In this document: piece after piece, positions 10,410-20,702 of the stretch
Layout: each line of letters begins with the position of its first letter
How positions within the stretch are numbered: the first letter of the stretch is position 1
NCBI GenBank assembly: GCA_022457065.1
Contig: JAJGBQ010000002.1
Span: 4,650,001 to 4,714,000, forward strand
DNA from: Curvularia sp. ZM96
Lineage: Eukaryota > Ascomycota > Dothideomycetes > Pleosporales > Pleosporaceae
DNA: 64,000 nucleotides
Reading direction: 5' to 3'
The notes under the pieces: model-generated
Seen by the model: the letters and a program-made list of their open reading frames with translations, nothing else
Database searches by the model: none
What the model was told of the DNA's origin: nothing
Translations under genes and position numbers: made by a program

Positions 10410-11947
10410 CTAGATGGGTGAAGACTCGCTATTCCTCAGCAAGTCGTGCCCAGCCGTCGATCTATACCTGTCCCACTCGAGATCGAGCCACTCCTGCCGT
10501 CCTAGGCTTTCGAACAAACTCATAACATCCTCACTGGGTCTCCAATCGCCAACCTGCCACTGCACCACCGGCGGTGTTGGTGCAGCAGCATCGCAGTCCT
10601 CCTGTTTCTCACTACCACGTCCAGCAATGAACTTAACACCCCATCTATGGCCCTTTCTCATCGGCAGAGCATATCCCTTCACTTCTCTTTCATCTGAAGG
10701 ATCCCACCAAAGGTGCGTGAAAATCTCGGCGTCCTCGAGGTACGGCATATTGTCGCGATTCAAAGACTTCGCAAACGCCGCAAGCAGGGGTTCGACCCGC
10801 TCCCTACAGGGCTCGGTGCGGAACATGTCCAGATGGAGATCGTACTCGTCGCCTGGCTCGTCACCGTACTCAGTGTGGAGGTCCATATCCTCGTCCTTGT
10901 CGATTTCGGGGGGATAGTGTTTTGTGTCTGAGATCTTGTACCCTCCTTGTTCAGAGTCGTACGGATCCTCGCCACCTGGGCCGACAAAATACCACCGCCC
11001 ATCTGGACGGAGGGAATGAAACTCGAGCCGGAACCGCTGCATCTGTGACCACTGCTGGTCATCTGGTGCTGTGGGACTGGGAAACAGATCTAAAGTGACC
11101 ATAGCACGCACGTCGAAGAGGCTCAGTTGCGCACCGAGCTTGCACAGGCCGACGGATACTGGGTCTTTGCCTGCGGGATGGATCAGGTTTGGCCGGGCCA
11201 CGGACTGGTCATCCTTAGGGAGCGAGAAGAAAGGCCAGAAGTGCAGTGCGGCCCTGGTTAGACTTGTGGGGATCCTTTTCCCGCAAAGTTGTTTCTCCTG
11301 GTCCATGATGGCGGCGCCGAACTCGTGGCGGGCATCTCGCAGGGGGCCCTCCCATGGTCAGCTGTAGTGCTCGCGCATTACCCTACTCGGCATCGAGGCG
11401 GGCATTGGCCGCTCCCATAACCAGCGGGCATTCCACTCTTCGACAGACGGTAGGTGGACGAGGCACTGCAGCGGCACAAGGGGGACAGAGGGCGTATGTC
11501 TATCGCGGTTTCGGCACCGGAACCCCATGCTCTAGACCTAATGACCAGGCTAGTCACAAAAGGCAGATTCGGCAGAGTTTCAGGCTCGTGCAGCTGCAGG
11601 CGGCGCGAGTGATACCTGCGATGATAGCACTCTGGCACCTCTGGGTCAAAGTCCTGCGGCTGGATTTCGAGCTCGATGCGGATGCTGGCTGGCGGATCCT
11701 CAACCATGTTATAGGCGGCGGCAATCTGCTCGTAAAACGCACGGATGCGCGCAGATATGTGGGCGCTGATGGCGATGGTCTCTTCAGCAGGTTCATGGCA
11801 CGGCAGTGGCTTCTCCGCATATTCATCGACGAGGAGGAGCGGCAGTGGAAGATCGTATTGGAAAACCCCGAACTTTGCATTTAACGCTGCCTTGGCCTTT
11901 TCGAAAAGCTCATTCTCGAAATCTGGATCAGTCACGCGAAGCGGCAT
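10410..11947 (-). pseudogene. degenerate fungal hypothetical gene (frameshift and in-frame stop)
   Basis: The reverse strand codes for what looks like one protein in three pieces. The first piece starts at the ATG at 11947 and runs through LHEPETLPNLPFVTSLVI. The natural continuation, with FRCRNRDRHTPSVPL and LVHLPSVEEWNARWLWERP, lies one frame over, so a frameshift falls at about 11520-11550. That second frame then meets a TGA at 11358-11360 directly before PWEGPLRDARHEFGAA, and continues open in the same frame to a stop at 10410 (last residues RNSESSPI). The 20-33 nt gaps available for an intron around the stop are too short. The style, with lists of aromatic and acidic residues and leucine-rich stretches, resembles the large fungal F-box or LRR-like families, but I cannot name one. 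Two independent lesions point to a pseudogene; sequencing errors are the alternative. Confidence 0.55.
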
Positions 11948-12294
11948 GTTGATTGATCAAATGTGATGAATCACGCTAGACTTGGTTCTTTGCTTGGTAA
12001 GGGTGTAGGAAGTGGAGTGGGAGTAGAGGGGTAGGTGGGCAACATCTCGCTAAATCACCTGCTCTTCTTCCTCACAACTGCTTCCACGATGTTGTACCGA
12101 GGTTACCCAACATCACTTTGCAATGAATCAATCCAGATCTCAAGATAAACCTGCTCGTTTGAATTGCTCGACGTCCCTATCGTGCCTGACACCAGATGAT
12201 ACATCCCCAATACTCACATGTGATTCTGTTGCTAATAGTTTAGGGGAACACACCTCTTCCAAGCCTGAACTATTCTGCTAAGGTCAAGTGTCCG
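11948..12294. other. intergenic region
   Basis: About 350 bp between two reverse-strand genes. It serves as upstream region of the broken gene and as 3' region of the membrane protein gene. Nothing else is seen. Confidence 0.5.
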
Positions 12295-13359
12295 CTACAG
12301 ATGCTGACCGCAATTTGCGCACATGGTGTATCCGCTTTCGAGCTCGTTCTTCTTTTCCACGTCAAAGATATCACGGCTTCCCCTGTACGGCTTCACCAAT
12401 CCAACCACCGCCCAAAACGCCACGTAGTTAGCCTGTCTTACAGCTCTCAAAAGTGCCAGTCCCAGAATCAGTTCCCAATACGAAGCCTGATATGATCCAA
12501 AGAGAACTAACCCGTTCGTCATCGCACTTAGCAAATCACATCTCGGGTCAGGATTGATCATGCGCTTGATCAGATAATTTGCGAGCCCCCCAACGACATG
12601 AAAGAGTACACATGAACCGAAAAAGGCCCAGTGCAGTCTATTGAATGTTACAGCCCATGATGTCCTTGACTCGTTGTCCCTGTTTAAATAGCATCGATAG
12701 CTGTTTGGCAAGTCTAGCATGTAGCAAAATGGATCGCGGCAGTATGTGAAAGAGGTGTCGGCGTTCGCGAGATGCAGACGTTTGAAGGCATCGGTATATG
12801 TCTCAAACTTTTTGAAGTTTGCGTACGCCCGGTAAAACTCGAGCTCGGTGATGACAAACAAAACCAGACAAAAGTGCACAGCGATGTGTTGACGTGCTGT
12901 AAAGCCAGGGTTCGGATCGCTTACGTATTTTCCCAGGAGTATTGTGATGACGTGAAGCGATGCAATGAGGGGAGAGGCGACAATGCTGTAGTAGACATTG
13001 ATGTTGGAGCCTCGAACCGATAATGTGATGTAAATCAAGAAACCACATGTGTGGGTGGCATGCCAGCTTAGAAATAAGACCGCGTCTTTGAGGTATGCGC
13101 CTGCAAAATTGCGGAGGAGCTGGGGAATAGTGACAGCTAGGGCAGAGAGAAGGGCGTGGGTTGCGAAGCGGCGGAGTGGTATGCGTGTCGTTTCATCAGA
13201 GGAGGATGAGTAGTATAGTTTCATGATGCACTGCGCAATCGATTGTACGTATAAGAGAGGGAAGACAAATTGGTGTGCAACAGTGGTGAAGATTTGCGTG
13301 AATGTGTTCGAGTAGAGAGGCCCCAATCCTTTCTCGTTCCATGGTTGAGTCCAAGGCAA
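12295..13359 (-). CDS. multi-pass membrane protein of unknown function
   Basis: A single open frame of 354 codons from ATG 13359. I do not recognise the family. At least six hydrophobic segments can be seen, including FATHALLSALAVTIPQLL (about residues 64-81), the LFLSWHATHTCGFLIYITL stretch (about 94-112), YYSIVASPLIASLHVITILL (about 123-142), IAVHFCLVLFVITELEF, WAFFGSCVLFHVVGGLANYL and ELILGLALLRAV. The N terminus is polar and begins MPWTQPWNEKG. The C terminus ends in a CxxC pair, MCANCGQHL, after a charged tail. The layout resembles other fungal integral membrane proteins listed as hypothetical. It is divergent from ORC6 with about 550 bp between. No intron is needed and no lesion is visible, so it is probably a real gene. 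Confidence 0.75.
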   Translation of the reverse strand: MPWTQPWNEKGLGPLYSNTFTQIFTTVAHQFVFPLLYVQSIAQCIMKLYYSSSSDETTRIPLRRFATHALLSALAVTIPQLLRNFAGAYLKDAVLFLSWHATHTCGFLIYITLSVRGSNINVYYSIVASPLIASLHVITILLGKYVSDPNPGFTARQHIAVHFCLVLFVITELEFYRAYANFKKFETYTDAFKRLHLANADTSFTYCRDPFCYMLDLPNSYRCYLNRDNESRTSWAVTFNRLHWAFFGSCVLFHVVGGLANYLIKRMINPDPRCDLLSAMTNGLVLFGSYQASYWELILGLALLRAVRQANYVAFWAVVGLVKPYRGSRDIFDVEKKNELESGYTMCANCGQHL

Positions 13360-13908
13360 ATAGTGGGGGTTTATGTGAGTTTAACAGCTTACTCCAACTC
13401 AAATTGAGATACATTACTTCATAATCTGTAACAGCAGATCGACTGTATCACTTACAAAAAGAGGCGATCAAAAGACACTTCACCACTAGGTAAAATGAGG
13501 AGAGGCGCTATCCATCGCCCAATAACGATACATGTTTTGTTTTCACGCAAACTTTCGTGATTTTTTGTGTATCGATATGATATTCATGCACGTATCAAGA
13601 TACCAAATTCCACACAAAGGAAGTACATCCCAAGGATATTTCTGTGACAAATGGGGAAGCGACTGGACACTGGCTGAGATTCGTGGACTGATAGAAGCAA
13701 ATAAAAACAAGGAAATATTAAAATGTATAGTGAAAGAACGTTGATCAACCAGGAGTTGATGTAGAGGCAATGCAGAGAATCAGGTGGCGCTTGTGAATAG
13801 AAACAGCCTAGTGTCCACGTGACAACGTGAAAGCGGACGTGACGCGTCCGCAACAAGGGTGACCGCAGCATTCTCTGTACGGAACCCTCACCATCGACGT
13901 CTTACACA
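13360..13908. promoter_or_regulatory. upstream region shared by the membrane protein gene and ORC6
   Basis: A 549-bp gap between divergent starts. It is somewhat AT-rich and carries only short ORFs on both strands. No specific element could be recognised. Confidence 0.45.
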
Positions 13909-15035
13909 ATGAGCCGAGCAAGCATCGAACAGGCTCTTACGGGCCTGGTGCCCACAATAAGCGGTCCCTTGCCTCCAGAGCTGATCGAATTGGCTTTGTC
14001 GCTTCTCACGCGCTCCCAAACCGTCGCTTCGTCTATGAAAGCTGACGAAGAGATTGCGCGACCATATGCATGTGCACAACTAGCTTGCGAAAGGTACTAC
14101 AACTTCTAAATGTGATGTAGTATCCTGCTAATAGCAATAGGCTGAAGAAGCGCCTTAACCTCCCTGCAATTGCGTCACGACCACCTTGTCCTCCTCGCAT
14201 ATACAAGAAGCTATACAACTACCTCAGCAGCGCACTTCCAGATCCTTTCGCCACCGCGGAACCCCAGACACCGCGCAAGTCGGCTGCTTCAGCCCCTGCA
14301 TCCGCACGCAATACGCCAAAAACGCCTCTGAGCGCAAGGAAGACACCACATAGCACAAAGCGAGGCCATGAAAGCAATGGAGAACCCCCTGAATGGGTCA
14401 TGCCTACCATCCGAGCTCTTGCAAAAGCATTTGGATACCCAGCAGTAATACCACATGTGTATACCGGTGTGGAATCCATTTATCCTCTACTTGCCCGTAT
14501 GGCTGCTGCAGCTGCCGAAACCCCCAGCAAGCGCCAACGACGGACCACATCTACCGCACATCCCTTCACTGACGTTAGTGACACAAGAACCGCTAGCCTC
14601 ATCGTCGTCGTGTTTTTGCTCGTTTTCTCGAGGATGAAAGATGTTGATGTCTCGCCGGATGAATACGAAAAATGGGTGAACAAGGCAGTGAACGCCGTTT
14701 TGGAAACCTCATCCACGCAGGATATCACACAAGAGGAACTGAGGCCTACAATTGAGCCGACATTGGCCATGGCTAGGGAAGAAGGCTGGCTGCAAATGCA
14801 ATGGTTTGAGAGTGTAAAAGCTTTGGAGAATGAAGACGAAATGGAAGGCGTCGAACTGACCGGTGATGTGACTGTCAAAGCAAATGGCCTAGGCGTACGA
14901 TCTGGAAGCGATTATATTGGGCTAGGCACTATGATGCAAGATGCGACTGACTACCTTGGCGAGCGACAACAGGACGATTACGCAAAGTGGAAAGCCAAGA
15001 TTATGGCACGCGTGCAGGAGATTGAAGCTACATAG
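13909..15035 (+). CDS. ORC6: origin recognition complex subunit 6
   Basis: Orc6 is the smallest subunit of the origin recognition complex, with TFIIB-like cyclin folds that bind DNA and help load the MCM helicase. Two exons are inferred, 13909-14093 and 14141-15035, over a 47-bp intron, giving 359 residues. The N terminus, MSRASIEQALTGLVP, is typical for fungal Orc6, followed by the helical repeat with EEIARPYACAQLACERLKKRL and RPPCPPRIYKKLYNYL. A low-complexity linker with repeated TPK/TPLSARKTP motifs, potential CDK or proline-directed kinase sites, leads into the second half with WVMPTIRALAKAFGYP and the hydrophobic stretch ASLIVVVFLLVFSRMKDVDV. The gene ends 183 bp from a convergent neighbour. 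Identification rests on remembered family features and is firm. Confidence 0.9.
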
Positions 15036-15218
15036 ATTCATCTGCATTCTAGAACTGATTCTTTCAAACACTACATATGGTCGACAGGTGGTACCAGGCA
15101 AGACACGGTGCAGCAACGCTGCTGGTGGCCGAATGCGTTCACAACGTCTCACCACATATCCATTCCACATGCTTCAAAGCATCCATCCAGCCCTAGCGCC
15201 CCGCAAGTTCAACTCACC

Positions 15219-16710
15219 CTAGGGATTTGCCATGATCCTGTGCTCCTGGAGAATATGACTTTCGGTCAGGCTCATCCCTCCAACCCCCTCGTCTTCTCGT
15301 TTCCAGAGTGGGCCTTGAGGCGGCACATCTTCAACGATGAAGAACATGTGCAAGCCTCTATTTATACGCGTGCATTCTTCTTGATTGTCTCCATCACAGA
15401 CAACGATCACTCTTGTAATATATTTCAAGCCGAGCTCAGCCTTGTGGCCGATCAGAAAGTGGCAAGCGGTCGCACCGATAGGAGAGGCTAGAAAAGCTTA
15501 GTACTGCTTTCGAGATGACGAAGAGACTGCTTGTCAAGTAAACAAGAAACAAGATACATACCGATCAATGCCGAAAACTCATCAGTGCCTCTCGAGAACG
15601 TGGTGCCTGGCCAAATCTCTGGAGCGAATTTGCGCACGTTGCGCATCGCTCGAGTGATGAGGAGAACAGTACGGTCATTGATAATATTCAGAGCACCGTA
15701 AACACGAAAGTCCTTGACGTTCCGATTTTCAAACGAATAAAATGCCCAGTAGATGTCTGAAAGTGCGTGTAACTCAGGGAGCTCTCCCGGTTGTGCGGGG
15801 CGGCCCCAATTGTGAGGTTTTTGTACGGCCACGCGCGGACTCAAGACGTTTATTGCAATAATCGCCCCGTCCTCCTTGTTGACGGCGAATGTGTAGGACC
15901 CACCTGTTGCCTGGAATCACATATTAGCCGACGTCGTTCTCAATCTTTTACATGTATCCAACAACGATGGTGTTTTGAACTGTGCAATAAGGAACTGAAC
16001 TTACCCTATACCTTCTGCCGTTAACTTCATAGTACTGATCACGGACAAGCTTCTTTTCATCATGTGGGTCGATAGGATCGACCAGTTTCGGATCCCAGTG
16101 GACTATGGAGATACAGTCGTTCTCACCCTCATCTGGTTCGTCCCATTCATCCCATATCGGTTCAGGATCGAGACCCAATCCTTCAAACACCTCCTCCAAG
16201 CCGTACGTCGTGAAATCGCATTGGTCGCCTTGGACGACATTCTCATCGTGCCAATACCACTTCCTCAGTTCAACTAAGACAGCACAAAAATCAGTTCACT
16301 GACAAAACATTGGCACGACAAACAACAGAGATGAACTTACACGGTGGGTTGTTCTTCCATCGACTGGCAGCGGAAGGCGGATGCCTGGTATCCTGCATGA
16401 GCCATCCCGCGCCTTCATCTGAAGCTCGCATGAGACAGTCAAGGTGTCGACCCTTCTTGGTGAAAGTCTCCCACAGCTCTGTACCAGCAAAGTAATTGGG
16501 GTCGAAGATGGCTCCGGAAACAGTGTTTATGTCATCGGGATAGGGGGCACGCGGACTGACAGGCTCTTTGGCAGGTATGATTGGGTCGTTGAGAGAGCCA
16601 GGCTCGACCGGAAAGGTAGACTTAGACGTATTGTTGCTTTTGTTGGTGGCTCGGCCGAATGCAAGGACAACGAGTACTGCGATGCAGATGTAGGCGATTG
16701 GAAACCTCAT
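15219..16710 (-). CDS. secreted hypothetical protein, four exons
   Basis: Reverse-strand gene with exons 16341-16710, 16005-16273, 15562-15910 and 15219-15487, joined by introns of 67, 94 and 74 bp, all GT-AG and frame-keeping, giving 418 residues. The start MRFPIAYICIAVLVVLAFG is a signal peptide. An in-frame ATG at 16863 would add a second hydrophobic stretch and is less likely. The mature part is rich in acidic and aromatic residues (WDEWDEPDEGENDC, WYWHDENVV) and has paired cysteines, for example DCLMRAS, PPCF, QCDFTTY, TACHFLIG and VVCDGDN. I recognise no catalytic motif or named domain. Proteins of this build occur as large secreted hypothetical families in plant-associated dothideomycetes. 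It is on the same strand as the P450 upstream, 227 bp away, and converges on ORC6. Confidence 0.75.
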
Positions 16711-16936
16711 GGCTGCGCTTGACGTAAAGACGGTTTTGCATATAATGTGAGGGGATTTGGTTGTATATATCAGGGCGACTAATGAGTGCGCGAGCAAAGA
16801 GAAAAGAAGGACAGCAAACAAATAGTGTTTGTACCGCGTGGTAGGAAGCCGCGAGGGAGACACGGACCAATTTGTAAATACAGCACTTCCTCACTCTTCA
16901 CTCCTCATGCATTTCTCGTAGACTCCACGTAGACCT

Positions 16937-18703
16937 TCACTCTTTGTAAAATCCCTCCGTTCTCACCTCACCCTCTTTCAGCACACTCTCCGCCATCCCC
17001 TCACTGCATCGTGGCTTCAACTTCACCTTAAAGTCCCGCGGTATCGCCACCAAAGCACTCTTTATAGCATTATAATCCACATAATCCGTGTTAGGCGGAT
17101 GCGTAGCACTAGCCTCAATCCTGTAAAAACTAAGCAAACGAAATAACGCACCATAAATAAGCTTGCTTGCTATAAGCGCCCCAGGACAAGACCGTGAGCC
17201 CGCGCCGAAAGACAAGTGAGCTAGATTTGAATGGGGCTTTTCAGTATAGAGAGACGACGAGTCAGCGGGTGGTGCAAGCCATCGCTCAGGATTGAAAGTT
17301 GCAGCGTCGGGGCCCCAGTAATCAATATCTGCATCCATTAGCAACTTACAAAGAAGTCCCCAATATAGTCATTGCTTGCTAGCCTACTCACCATGATTCC
17401 CTGCCTGAGCATTAATCAACACCATGGTCCCCTTCGGTATCACCGCCTCGCCCCAACGCACCTCACTCATCGTCTTCCTCGGCAAACTCATATTACTAAC
17501 TGTGTAGTATCTCCCTGCCTCTTTCACTATCGCATTCAGATAAGGTAGGCTCTCCATTTCAAACTGTGTTTTCCACGCCTCCTTCAACTGCTCGTCACTG
17601 GGCCACATTTTGCGTATTTCTGCATATGCGCGGTCCTGAAATACCTGGCCTTCCGGTGTAGACAACGAGCCAATGCACGACACGAGTGTGCCGGGGATCG
17701 TTTCAAAACCGCCAGATACAAGGGAAAGACAGATGGAGCTTACTTCAACGCCTGTGAGGCGCGTTTCTTCGTCTTTGAGAATGGCGGCGCTGATACAGGG
17801 TTTCTCTGTTCCTTTGGAAATCATGTCGCGGACTTTGTCAAGCAGCAGGTTGAGGTACTTGTCGCGTCTTTCTCTTAGTTCTTTCGAGCGCTGATTTTTC
17901 TCGTTGCGAGGGAGATAGCGGAGGATAGGGATGTAGTCTTGGTAGTTTTCAGAGGCGGAGCGCAGGAGGGAGATCGCGGAGCCCACTTCGAGGATCTCGC
18001 GGAGGAGGTGGTCGTAGACGGCGTCCATGCGGATGCCGTAGCAGAGCGTAAGTGTGGTGTTGAGAGCATAGCGCTGGATGTACGGTCGGATGCTGATTTC
18101 CGTCTCGCCGCTTTTGCTGTCCTTGTTCAGGTCCCGTGCGATGCAGTAGGATTCGAGGTCGAACATGTTGGAGTAGTTCTTCATCATGCTTTTGCTGAGG
18201 GTCGTAGACGCTGCTTTCCGCTTGTTGCGACAGCTTTCGTCCCAGGGTGAGCTGCCAATGGTGAAACCTTGAGTCGATGAGATGAGGCCGTGGAACGTGT
18301 ACAGCTTTGGTCGATCGATGAGACCTTGTGAGTTCGACAGGAGGATCTTCTTGCAGTCTTCGAATGAATTGACGACAACGGCGCGTGTGTTTCCTAGACG
18401 GATTTGAAATACGGAAGTGCCGTATTGGCGCCACCATTTCTCGCACACAGTTGCATGGTCGTCTCCCAATTGTGTGAGATGTCCAGTAATGGGTAGAGCA
18501 CCGGGAATCTCTGGAATCCCTCGGATATATGGGATGTCAGTACGAGTGAGTAGCTGTTGGGGTCAGATGTGACGACCTTAGAGTATCTCCTCAATCCTTA
18601 CCTTGTACACAGTAAATAGCACAGCCGCAACAAAGGAGATCGTCACTATATATCCCGAAGTAATGGACCGAACATGCGGAAGTAGATCAGGTAAGTGATT
18701 CAT
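16937..18703 (-). CDS. cytochrome P450, CYP504-like (phenylacetate hydroxylase type)
   Basis: Heme monooxygenase of the endoplasmic reticulum. Three exons are inferred: 18602-18703, 17392-18553 and 16937-17328, with introns of 48 and 63 bp, giving 551 residues. The first exon codes for the membrane anchor, with YIVTISFVAAVLFTVYK. Diagnostic motifs are the I-helix SGGFETIPGTL, the K-helix ExxR in KEAGRYY, the PERF-like FNPERW and the heme-binding FGAGSRSCPG with its cysteine ligand. The I-helix and proline-rich entry (RTDIPYIRGIPEIPGALPI) resemble CYP504 enzymes, which hydroxylate phenylacetate and related aromatic acids; the exact substrate is a guess. It is followed upstream by a barrel protein gene on the same strand and lies only 1.2 kb from the transposon block, yet shows no RIP damage. 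Confidence 0.85.
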
Positions 18704-18969
18704 CTTGTCAGACTAGGGCGTAACCTCCCAATTCACTAACACAGCGAAGATAACCACATCACCGACACGCACTGCCCAAGCAATTTATTTATACCCAGCC
18801 CATCTCCGCCCCGCCAGTATCACAATATCACAGCCCTCATGCGCCAGTCCGGCTGCATGATAAAGAGGGGTTTTCGGTCGGAACCGTTCCGAAGATAAGC
18901 CTACACGCTTATCATCTCAACTTCCTTCCCCCCCTGGCCCCCATATTTCCCACCTCAACACCTGTGCAC

Positions 18970-19629
18970 CTAGATATCCAAAAGCTTCACATGCCGAATC
19001 TCCGCGCTCTCAATATTATCCCTAATCTTAGCATACTCATGAAACCCCTTTGTACGTGCAAAGTCGCCATGCTGCTCTCTACTCTTCCACGGACAGAAAA
19101 GCACAAATTCTTCTTTCTCGGAAGCTTCCTTGTCGATCCGCCATCCGCCGCCTGCCGCGCCTTCAGTCGCAAAGTCCAATAGGAAATGCTTGTTCTGATC
19201 AAAAGTGGAGGTGAAGGAGGGTTTGGAGGCGGGTTTGATGAAATGTCGACCGATGCTCCAGATTAGGCCGTGTTCGCCTTCGCCAGTGTGAGCTTGCTTG
19301 AGCTTTGCTGGTGTTGTGGGAAGAGGGAGTGATGCATGTGGAATGTCGAGGTGCAAGAGCCAGGAGACGGTGAGTTTGTCTTTTAAGACATCTAAGAGGG
19401 ATTGGTTGGCATCGCTGGGGATGAAGTCTTTCATGTGCTGGTCAAGTGAGTCCCATTCGCCGATTACATAGATACATGCTGGGTCTTCGAGTTGTTGCAT
19501 GTAGTAGAAGGTATGTCCGGTGAAATCTTGCATGACATTTTTTGCCTTGAGAAAATTGGAGCGGAGTTCAGCATCGTCAGCCGTGGTGCCAGAAGAGAGA
19601 CGGAGAAGTGCAAGCTCGGTGATTGGCAT
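18970..19629 (-). CDS. dimeric alpha-beta barrel (ABM-like) protein
   Basis: A single open frame of 219 codons from ATG 19629. The N-terminal half, with ELALLRLSSG, a long helix through LRSNFLKAKNVMQDFTGHTF and IYVIGEWDSLDQHMKDFI, has the beta-alpha-beta pattern of the antibiotic biosynthesis monooxygenase fold. A second half with EEFVLFCPWKSREQHGDFA repeats the pattern, so the protein is probably a two-domain barrel. Members act as cofactor-free monooxygenases or as small-molecule-binding proteins; no catalytic residue can be assigned here. It lies 266 bp from the start of the CYP504-like P450 on the same strand, a spacing that would allow joint regulation but does not prove it. It is the last intact gene before the transposon nest, whose end is 268 bp upstream of the start. 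Confidence 0.7.
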   Translation of the reverse strand: MPITELALLRLSSGTTADDAELRSNFLKAKNVMQDFTGHTFYYMQQLEDPACIYVIGEWDSLDQHMKDFIPSDANQSLLDVLKDKLTVSWLLHLDIPHASLPLPTTPAKLKQAHTGEGEHGLIWSIGRHFIKPASKPSFTSTFDQNKHFLLDFATEGAAGGGWRIDKEASEKEEFVLFCPWKSREQHGDFARTKGFHEYAKIRDNIESAEIRHVKLLDI

Positions 19630-19897
19630 CTTGGTTGTAGCAGAGGAAGGGAAGAGGATAAGGTTGTGGACGGGCGGACAGATATGGGGGGGAAAAAGGT
19701 GTGGAAAGTTGAGGAAGGAACCGAGATAATAATTCCAAAGATGAGATTGACCGTGTGTACTGTTTTAAAAGCATTTGAATAAAGCCCTTATATCATATGC
19801 TGGCATGCGTACGTGCATTGTTCACGAGGCAGTGGAACTAGCGCAATCTGCAAGGCACCCAGGCTTACGCAACTCAGAGAAATGTCGGGAAACGGTA

Positions 19898-19984
19898 TCC
19901 GTGCCAAGGCGTAGCTTATGACTAAGCTACGTCAGCTGCGCTGACACTCGCCGCAGGCGAGTGCCGACGCTCAATACGATATTA
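19898..19984 (+). repeat. left 87-bp terminal inverted repeat of the outer element
   Basis: Matches 38013-38099 in reverse complement with one mismatch. It contains three successive perfect hairpins: CGTAGCTTA/TAAGCTACG, TCAGC/GCTGA and CACTCGCC/GGCGAGTG. Unlike the interior it is not AT-rich. A CAATACGATATT motif is repeated just inside. Confidence 0.9.
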
Positions 19985-20010
19985 CCTTCAATACGATATT
20001 TTTTCAACTA

Positions 20011-20431
20011 ACGTACCTCACGGGTTCGTGAGCTACACGGGTTCGTGAGACACTTTTGCCAAGCCCCTACTAATATACCTACCCCATCTAATACCACCCT
20101 AACTATATTAGAAAGAGCCTTTAAATAAGTGTTAAATTTAGCTTACTCTTTAAGCTCTTAAATAAAACGCGAATCTCTCTTTACGACGCGCTATAGCTAT
20201 CTATAACGTTAATCGATCTATACTAAGCTAATAACGCGTAGAATAGACTCTATAGATAGATCGCTAGTCTAAATTAAAGAATCTAACTAAGCTTAAAGAG
20301 AACGTAATTATTAAGTATATACTTAAGCTTATTACGCGCGGATTTCCCCCTAGACTCGTAGACATCGCTAATATAGCTAATTCCTTACGCGCTAAGCGTA
20401 ATTTAGACTAAGTTAGATAAAACTAGCCTAG
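20011..20431 (+). mobile_element. 5' fragment of pogo/Fot1-like family B
   Basis: Starts ACGTACCTCACGGG after a TA and matches the right-hand copy at 36151-38012, read in reverse, over the terminal repeat and several hundred bases of the transposase 5' region. It breaks off at 20431, where another repeat begins. It is strongly TpA-enriched, with no open frame left. Confidence 0.75.
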
Positions 20432-20700
20432 TGTTACACGGGGTTATGCTATACTTCTCTAAGTCTCGATCCAGGTTAGGGCGAGATGACTGTCAGCAGG
20501 TGTCCGCGCGATTGCCGAAGTATTTCTAAATAGAAAAGAGTTATAGATATTTAACTAATAGTAATGTTACACGGGGGTTCGCGATACTTACCTAGTCTCG
20601 GTCCAGGTTAGGGCGAGACTTGTATTAAAGTATTCCGTGCAATTGTTTTCTAGCGATTTATAGTAGAGAGAAGTTATAGAAGTTTAACTAAGTAAAGTAA
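20432..20700 (+). repeat. two tandem copies of repeat C (TGTTACACGGGG...)
   Basis: Units start at 20432 and 20575 (spacing 143 bp) and share TGTTACACGGGG, a CCAGGTTAGGGCGAGA core and a GTTTAACTA-like end. An inverted third copy is at 34628-34753. The TGTTAC start suggests LTR or terminal fragments, but no coding partner could be assigned. A pogo-like element is inserted at its right end. Confidence 0.7.
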
Positions 20701-20702
20701 TA

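Noticed and set aside
13532..13871. short ORFs on both strands between the membrane protein gene and ORC6
   Set aside because: AT-rich, overlapping and without motifs; more likely promoter sequence.
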